A stretch of 64,000 nucleotides of DNA from JBHOQX01 sp042408595. Lineage in GTDB: Bacteria; Chloroflexota; Chloroflexia; Chloroflexales; Roseiflexaceae. Shown piece by piece: positions 59,222-64,000 of the stretch. How positions within the stretch are numbered: position 1 is the first letter of the stretch; each line of letters begins with the position of its first letter. The notes beneath the pieces were generated by a model, which made no database searches, was not told the origin of the DNA, and worked only from the letters and a program-made list of their open reading frames with translations. The DNA is taken from the NCBI GenBank assembly GCA_042408595.1, contig JBHOQX010000024.1, positions 1 through 64,000 of the forward strand, written 5' to 3'. The position numbers were made by a program, and so were the translations under genes.

Positions 59222-59782
59222 CTACTTGGCCTTGCCGGCCTTGCCGGCCTTGCGCCGCACCCGTTCGCCCTGGTAGCGAATGCCATACCCCTTGTAGGGC
59301 TCCGGCGGGCGCAGCGCACGCAGTTTGGCGGCTTCCTCGCCGACCAACTGCTTGTCGATCCCGCGCACAACCACCTGCTGTGGGTCGTTCGCGCTGCGCC
59401 GCTCCAGTACCTCGAAGGTCACGCCCTCCGGCGGCGTCACCCGGATCGGGTGCGAAAAGCCGACCTGCAAGATGATATTCTTGCCCTCGCGCAAAGCGCG
59501 GTAGCCCACGCCCTGGATCTCAAGCACGCGCTGGTAGCCCTCCGTCACGCCGGTGATCATGTTCGCCACCAGCGAGCGCGTCAGTCCGTGGAGCGCGCGG
59601 TCTTGGCGGTCGTCCGATGGGCGGTGCACCGTGAGCACACCGTTTTCCTGCTGAATCGTGATCGCAGCGGGCATGCGCTGCTGAAGCGTCCCCTTGGGCC
59701 CCTTCACGGTGACCACCCCATCGGCGATAGTGACATCGACGCCTTTGGGCACCGGGATGGGCTTCTTGCCAATCCGCGACAT
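59222..59782 (-). CDS. rplF: 50S ribosomal protein L6
   Basis: 186 residues from ATG 59782 (AGGAG 7 bases upstream). [19 protein letters not shown], the VTKGY-type repeat [19 protein letters not shown] and the C-terminal [15 protein letters not shown] with KAGK are diagnostic. Two duplicated domains near the L7/L12 stalk base. Confidence 0.97.
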   Translation of the reverse strand: MSRIGKKPIPVPKGVDVTIADGVVTVKGPKGTLQQRMPAAITIQQENGVLTVHRPSDDRQDRALHGLTRSLVANMITGVTEGYQRVLEIQGVGYRALREGKNIILQVGFSHPIRVTPPEGVTFEVLERRSANDPQQVVVRGIDKQLVGEEAAKLRALRPPEPYKGYGIRYQGERVRRKAGKAGKAK

Positions 59783-59801
59783 CGCTCGACTCCTCTCCGG
59801 C

Positions 59802-60200
59802 TCACCAGACGTAGCAGAGCACCTCGCCGCCGACGTGCTCGCGCCAGGCATCGTGCCCGGCCATCACGCCTTTCGGGGTCGAGAGAATGCTCACGCCAAG
59901 GCCGCCACGCACCCGCGGAATATCGGCGCGGCCGGTGTAGATGCGCAGCCCGGGCCGGCTCACGCGCCGCAGGCCATTGATCACCGGCTTGCGATCCGCG
60001 GTATATTTGAGTGAAAGAACAAGCGAATTGCTCGGCTTGCCTTCGATGATTTCAAAATCGCGAATAAAACCTTCCCGCTTCAGAATCTCCGCGATCGCCA
60101 GCTTCATCTTCGACGCCGGCATCGCCACGGTCGCATGGCGCGCCATGCTCGCGTTGCGGATACGGGTCAGCATATCGCCGATAGGATCGTTCACGCTCAC
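59802..60200 (-). CDS. rpsH: 30S ribosomal protein S8
   Basis: 132 residues from GTG 60200, which has AAGGAG 7 bases upstream; a second GTG at 60194 is a minor alternative. [19 protein letters not shown], the central [23 protein letters not shown] and the C-terminal [26 protein letters not shown] follow the family. Central-domain 16S rRNA binder. Confidence 0.97.
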   Translation of the reverse strand: MSVNDPIGDMLTRIRNASMARHATVAMPASKMKLAIAEILKREGFIRDFEIIEGKPSNSLVLSLKYTADRKPVINGLRRVSRPGLRIYTGRADIPRVRGGLGVSILSTPKGVMAGHDAWREHVGGEVLCYVW

Positions 60201-60268
60201 TGCGCTTCTCCTTGATGACCAGCGCCTGCCGGCGCTGCCGACGGGCGCACGTCCGCCCAGCCCGGTCC

Positions 60269-60454
60269 CTACCAGCTCGACTTCGTCACGCCGGGGATCA
60301 ACCCCTTGAGCGCGTTCTCGCGGAAGCAGATGCGGCACATCCCGAACCGACGCATGTAGGCGCGCGGGCGACCGCACACCTTGCAGCGGTTGTACGCACG
60401 CACCCGGAACTTCTGCGGCCGGGCAGCTTTCACGATCAGTGCTTTCCGTGCCAA
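60269..60454 (-). CDS. rpsN: 30S ribosomal protein S14, zinc-binding type
   Basis: 61 residues, the short S14 form (type Z): [29 protein letters not shown] and [27 protein letters not shown], with CxxC-X12-CxxC zinc ligands at C24/C27/C40/C43. The start is TTG at 60454 with AAGGAG at good spacing; no ATG or GTG fits. Confidence 0.95.
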   Translation of the reverse strand: MARKALIVKAARPQKFRVRAYNRCKVCGRPRAYMRRFGMCRICFRENALKGLIPGVTKSSW

Positions 60455-60523
60455 GATGGTCTCCTTTTATCCTTCGAGCTGGTGTGGCCGCCGACGAACA
60501 ACCTGCCGCGCCGCGCCAGCCAC

Positions 60524-61066
60524 CTAGTCGCGGAACGGCATGCCAAGGCGCTTAAGCAGCGCATACCCTTGCGCATCGTCCGGCGCCGTCGTCACGATGG
60601 CGACCTCCATCCCCCGCAGCTTATCGACTTTGTCGTAGTCGATCTCGGGGAAGATAATCTGCTCGCGCAGGCCGATGCTGTAGTTGCCCCGCCCGTCGAA
60701 CGAGCGCCGGCTGAGGCCGCGGAAATCGCGGATGCGGGGCAGCGCCAGGTTCATCAGGCGATCGGCGAACTCCCACATCCGTCGCCCGCGCAGCGTCACC
60801 ATCGCGCCGATCGCCATGCCCTGGCGCAGCTTGAAGGCCGCGATCGACTTCTTGGCGCGGGTAATCACCGGCTTCTGCCCGGTGATCAGCGCCAGGTCGC
60901 CCGCCGCTGCTTCAAGCACCTTCGGGTTCTGGATCGCTTCACCAAGGCCGATATTGACAACGATCTTCTCAAGGCGCGGCACCTGCATCACCGAGGAGTA
61001 CTGAAACTCCTGCATCAGCGCCGGCACGACTTCCTTCTGATATTTTGTCCGCAGCCGCGATTCCAT
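60524..61066 (-). CDS. rplE: 50S ribosomal protein L5
   Basis: 180 residues from ATG 61066 (GGAGAAG upstream); an in-frame GTG at 61078 is less likely. [53 protein letters not shown] and [23 protein letters not shown] are diagnostic. 5S rRNA-binding, contacts P-site tRNA. Confidence 0.97.
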   Translation of the reverse strand: MESRLRTKYQKEVVPALMQEFQYSSVMQVPRLEKIVVNIGLGEAIQNPKVLEAAAGDLALITGQKPVITRAKKSIAAFKLRQGMAIGAMVTLRGRRMWEFADRLMNLALPRIRDFRGLSRRSFDGRGNYSIGLREQIIFPEIDYDKVDKLRGMEVAIVTTAPDDAQGYALLKRLGMPFRD

Positions 61067-61192
61067 TGTCTTCTCCACAAGGGCTTGGAGGGCTGCGTTG
61101 GAGCAGGCGTTCCCTCCGGCCTTGAACTGAATTCACCGATGGCAGCCATGGCGCCTGAGCAGGGGCCGAGGTCGCCCGACTCATCCGGCCGC

Positions 61193-61525
61193 CTACGCAT
61201 CCACCACCGCATCGCACGCCTTGCAGTAGCGCACCTTGCGCGGCCGGCCTTTGTGGTCGGTCTCTTCCAGAAAGCGGTGGCCGGTGCGCGATGCTCGCCC
61301 ACAGCTCGGGCAGATCAGCATGACTTTGGACACATGCAGCGGCGCCTCGCGCTCGATAATGCCGCCCGGCTTCCCCGGCCCGCGCGCCTTGGTATGGCGC
61401 TTGATCATATTTAGACCCTCGACGATCACGCGCTCCTCGCGCGGGAAGGCCTCGCGAATCTTGCCGCGCTTGCCCCGATCCTTGCCGGAAAGGACAAGCA
61501 CTTCATCGCCCGTTTTGACGTGCAT
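61193..61525 (-). CDS. rplX: 50S ribosomal protein L24
   Basis: 110 residues from ATG 61525 (GAGGA 5 bases upstream). KOW motif in MHVKTGDEVLVLSGKDRGKRGKI, then VEGLNMIKRHTKARGPGKPGGIIEREAPLHVSKVML. The C-terminus has a CPSCG...YCKAC zinc-ribbon-like pair, seen in many L24 proteins. The gap to rplN (61526-61641) is filled with degenerate GAAGCCAGAG-like units. Confidence 0.96.
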   Translation of the reverse strand: MHVKTGDEVLVLSGKDRGKRGKIREAFPREERVIVEGLNMIKRHTKARGPGKPGGIIEREAPLHVSKVMLICPSCGRASRTGHRFLEETDHKGRPRKVRYCKACDAVVDA

Positions 61526-61641
61526 ACCAGTCCTCACAACCTCGAAGCCAGAGAAGAGAAGATGGAAGACAGGTCGCGACTCACCCCTCGCCGATCTGAC
61601 CGTCCGACCGCCTGACCATCCGGCTTCTCCCCGCCTGGCTT

Positions 61642-62010
61642 CTACAATACCTCGGGGGCCAGCGAGATGATCCGCATAAAAGCCCTCTCGCGCAGCTCGC
61701 GCGCAACCGGACCAAAAATGCGTGTACCGCGTGGGTTGTTGTCTTTCGTGATAATCACCGCGGCATTGTCGTCGAAGCGGATATGTGAGCCGTCTTCACG
61801 GGCATATTCTTTCGCGGTACGCACGATCACCGCGCGAACAACCTCGCCCTTCTTCACGGCGCCGCCCGGCGTCGCTTCTTTGACCGAGGCGACAATCACA
61901 TCGCCAACACGGCCATAGCGCACCTTCGAACCGCCCATCACATGAATGCACATGATCTCTTTAGCGCCGGTGTTATCGGCTACCTTGAGCCGTGTCTGAG
62001 GCTGCACCAT
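61642..62010 (-). CDS. rplN: 50S ribosomal protein L14
   Basis: 122 residues, exact family length: [48 protein letters not shown] and [34 protein letters not shown] precedes the ATG; two bases separate it from rpsQ. Binds at the subunit interface. Confidence 0.98.
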   Translation of the reverse strand: MVQPQTRLKVADNTGAKEIMCIHVMGGSKVRYGRVGDVIVASVKEATPGGAVKKGEVVRAVIVRTAKEYAREDGSHIRFDDNAAVIITKDNNPRGTRIFGPVARELRERAFMRIISLAPEVL

Positions 62011-62012
62011 GG

Positions 62013-62273
62013 CTAGATCTCCTCACCGCGCTTCAGAATTTCGACCACTTCCCAGCGCTTTGTCTTGCTCAGCGGCCGGGTTTCGCCGATTCGGACGATA
62101 TCGCCCGACTTGCAGGCGTTTTCCTCGTCGTGAGCATAAAATTTGTGTGTCTTCCGGATCGTCTTACGGTACAGCGGGTGCGGCTTCAGGTAATCCACCG
62201 CCACAACCACCGTCTTGTTCATCTTGTCGCTGACAACCCGGCCGATCTTGTATGTTCGCCGTGACTCGGACAT
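62013..62273 (-). CDS. rpsQ: 30S ribosomal protein S17
   Basis: 86 residues, OB fold: [45 protein letters not shown], then [30 protein letters not shown] precedes the ATG. Standard position between rpmC and rplN. Confidence 0.97.
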   Translation of the reverse strand: MSESRRTYKIGRVVSDKMNKTVVVAVDYLKPHPLYRKTIRKTHKFYAHDEENACKSGDIVRIGETRPLSKTKRWEVVEILKRGEEI

Positions 62274-62295
62274 CGTCTACTCTCCTCGCCTGCTG

Positions 62296-62490
62296 CTACA
62301 GTCCGAGCTCACGCTCGCGCAGGATCGTCTTGATCTGGGCGATCTCGTGTTTGACAACCCGCGGGCGGCCGGTCGCCGTGAGCTTGCCGACCGCCTGCTG
62401 AAACCGCATGTTAAACAGCTCTTCGTAGCGCTCGTTCAACAACTGCCGGAGCCTGGCATCGTCCATGTTTCGCAGCTCGCTAGTCTTCAT
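62296..62490 (-). CDS. rpmC: 50S ribosomal protein L29
   Basis: 64 residues, two-helix protein: [37 protein letters not shown], then [17 protein letters not shown]. The ATG overlaps the rplP stop by 4 bases, suggesting coupled translation. Lies at the exit tunnel and helps dock SRP/trigger factor. Confidence 0.96.
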   Translation of the reverse strand: MKTSELRNMDDARLRQLLNERYEELFNMRFQQAVGKLTATGRPRVVKHEIAQIKTILRERELGL

Positions 62491-62912
62491 GAGGTCGCCT
62501 CCACGTCCTCGCGGCCGATCACCTTACACTTGATCGGCATCTTGGCCGCGGCCAGGTGCAGCGCCTCCTGCGCGACCTCCGGGCGCACACCGGCAAGCTC
62601 GAACATCACCCGGCCCGGCTTGACGACCGCGACATAGTGATCGACCGCGCCCTTGCCGGAGCCCATGCGAGTCTCCGCCGGCTTCTTGGTCATCGGCTTG
62701 TCCGGGAAGATCCGGATCCAGACCTTGCCGCCGCGCTTGACATGGTGCGAGATAGCGCGACGCGCCGCCTCGATCTGCCGGCTGGTGATCCAGGCCGGTT
62801 CGGTCGCCATCAGCCCGAAGTCGCCGAACGCAACGGTGTTGCCACGGTGCGCCAGGCCCCGGATGCGGCCCTTCTGCTGCTTCCGATACTTGACACGCTT
62901 CGGCATCAACAT
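62487..62912 (-). CDS. rplP: 50S ribosomal protein L16
   Basis: 141 residues: [61 protein letters not shown] and [24 protein letters not shown]. The ATG at 62912 has AAGGAG 8 bases upstream. Needed for A-site tRNA accommodation. Overlaps rpmC. Confidence 0.98.
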   Translation of the reverse strand: MLMPKRVKYRKQQKGRIRGLAHRGNTVAFGDFGLMATEPAWITSRQIEAARRAISHHVKRGGKVWIRIFPDKPMTKKPAETRMGSGKGAVDHYVAVVKPGRVMFELAGVRPEVAQEALHLAAAKMPIKCKVIGREDVEATS

Positions 62913-62926
62913 AGTCGTCGCTCCTT

Positions 62927-63730
62927 TTAGCCCCGCACCCGGCCGCTGCGGCCCGCACCGCCGCGGCCAGCCCCACGCTCACCGCGCTCGCCGCGCCCAC
63001 CGCGCTCACCGGTGGCTCGTTCGCCCCGGCCGCGCCGGCGCGGCCGCTCCTCCTCGGTCTGCTGAACGGGGGTCAGCGTCTGCGTAACGAGCTTCCCGGT
63101 AGCATCGGGGAAGACTTCGCCCTTGTATATCCACACTTTGACGCCGATGCGGCCGTACGTCGTATGCGCATGCACGACGGCATAATCGATATCGGCCCGG
63201 AGGGTGTGCCGCGGCACGCGCCCTTCGAGCTCGATCGCCTGGCGCGACATCTCCGCGCCGCCAAGCCGGCCGCTGACCTTGATCATCACGCCCTGCGCCC
63301 CGAGGCGCATGGCACGCTGCGCGGCCTGTTTCATCGCGCGCTTGTAGGAGACGCGCTTGGTGATCTGCTCGGCGATGCTCTCGGCGACAAGTTGCGCGTC
63401 CAGTTCGGGCTGGTGAATCTCCTGTATGTTGAGCTTCACCTTCTTGGCGGTGCGCTTCTCCAGATCGTTTTTCAGATCATCGACCTTCGCGCCACGTTTG
63501 CCGATCACAATCCCCGGCTTAGCGGTATGAACGGTGATCTCGATCTTATTGGCCGAGCGCTCGATTTCGACGCGCGCAACGCCGGCATTCTCCAGTTCTT
63601 TGGTGATCGTCTTGCGGAGCGCAATATCTTCAAGCAGCAGATCGGCATAGTTGCGGTCGGCATACCACTTCGACTGCCAATCCTTGATATAGCCCAGCCG
63701 GAAGCCGATCGGGTGTACTTTTCGTCCCAT
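62927..63730 (-). CDS. rpsC: 30S ribosomal protein S3 with Arg/Gly-rich tail
   Basis: 267 residues from ATG 63730 (AGGAG upstream). [18 protein letters not shown], the KH domain with [19 protein letters not shown], and [23 protein letters not shown] are typical. After about residue 220 an Arg/Gly/Glu-rich low-complexity tail ([20 protein letters not shown]...) of some 45 residues extends the protein, longer than E. coli S3. mRNA entry channel. Confidence 0.96.
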   Translation of the reverse strand: MGRKVHPIGFRLGYIKDWQSKWYADRNYADLLLEDIALRKTITKELENAGVARVEIERSANKIEITVHTAKPGIVIGKRGAKVDDLKNDLEKRTAKKVKLNIQEIHQPELDAQLVAESIAEQITKRVSYKRAMKQAAQRAMRLGAQGVMIKVSGRLGGAEMSRQAIELEGRVPRHTLRADIDYAVVHAHTTYGRIGVKVWIYKGEVFPDATGKLVTQTLTPVQQTEEERPRRRGRGERATGERGGRGERGERGAGRGGAGRSGRVRG

Positions 63731-63773
63731 AGCTCCTCGCAATAGCGGCACCGCACCGGCTGCGCCGGTCCGA

Positions 63774-64000
63774 TCACAGGTTCTCGCCGTCGTCCACAAT
63801 CACCGTGATGTGGCTCGTCCGCTTCCGGATGCGGTCGCCGCGGCCGCGAGCCCGCGGCATAAACCGCTTGAGGGCCGGCCCCTCGTCGGCATAGATCGTC
63901 TTGACGACCAGCCCGTCCGGCGCCATGTCAAAATTGTTCTCGGCGTTCGCCGCAGCGGACTTGATCACCAGCGCGACTTCACGCGCGGCCTTCTGCGGCA
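63774..64000 (-). CDS. rplV: 50S ribosomal protein L22 (partial, 5' end outside window)
   Basis: The C-terminal 74 residues are visible, from [20 protein letters not shown] through [36 protein letters not shown], the loop that lines the exit tunnel and contacts macrolides. The stop at 63774 is 43 bases before the rpsC start. The N-terminus lies beyond the right edge. Confidence 0.96.
   Translation of the reverse strand, partial: PQKAAREVALVIKSAAANAENNFDMAPDGLVVKTIYADEGPALKRFMPRARGRGDRIRKRTSHITVIVDDGENL

Overview
The window is high-G+C bacterial chromosome, most likely from a Chloroflexota member of the Roseiflexus/Chloroflexus/Kouleothrix type. This is inferred from secreted proteins with Thr-Pro linkers, a PA14 protein, zinc-ribbon PP2C/FHA/VWA signalling proteins, paired propionyl-CoA and acetyl-CoA synthetases, a bacterial HMG-CoA reductase, and purine-rich degenerate intergenic repeats. 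No rRNA, tRNA, CRISPR array or intact mobile element was seen.

Layout. (1) 1-4970, minus strand: a thiamine salvage operon (cytX, thiE, thiM, thiL, tenA, thiW) behind a consensus promoter and a TPP riboswitch. (2) 5084-10592: a promoter with BlaI/MecI-like dyads, a large secreted PA14/glycosidase-like protein, a Thr-Pro-rich exported protein and two small cytoplasmic proteins. (3) 10821-14794: a ferric-iron ABC importer whose promoter is overlapped by a DtxR/IdeR-like iron box. (4) 14955-22150: a phosphosignalling cluster of two PP2C phosphatases (one with a decayed kinase-like region), a VWA protein and an FHA protein, nearly all carrying zinc ribbons, next to a decayed FHA-ABC gene. (5) 22131-30000: a glycosyltransferase, a TRAP transporter with its binding protein in convergent orientation, a cation/proton antiporter and an MHS-type symporter. 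(6) 30137-38488: propionyl-CoA synthetase, acetyl-CoA synthetase, an unknown membrane protein, HMG-CoA reductase with an extra N-terminal domain, and an aldehyde dehydrogenase. (7) 38692-46734, minus strand, visibly more A+T-rich: a carbohydrate ABC importer of the LplABC/YtcQ type with its own YesM-like kinase and AraC-type response regulator, and two promoters sharing a 37-bp element. (8) 46768-49207: an MBL hydrolase, an inositol-monophosphatase-like enzyme, and a small graveyard with a truncated gene and an IS1-like transposase tail. (9) 49419-64000, minus strand: the S10/spc/alpha ribosomal cluster from rplV to rpsI, ended by a strong intrinsic terminator. It includes secY, adk, infA, rpoA and truA but lacks map.

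Most modules carry readable local control: the TPP riboswitch on thi, the iron box on fbp, the 37-bp element on the sugar importer, and consensus promoters on prpE/acs and the TRAP genes. The best candidates for new biology are the L30-helix-hairpin-helix fusion (rpmD), the pseudokinase/zinc-ribbon/PP2C protein and its cluster, the shared 37-bp activator element, the N-terminally extended HMG-CoA reductase, and a family of dispersed intergenic hairpins. All functional calls were made by reading the sequence; no database search was possible.
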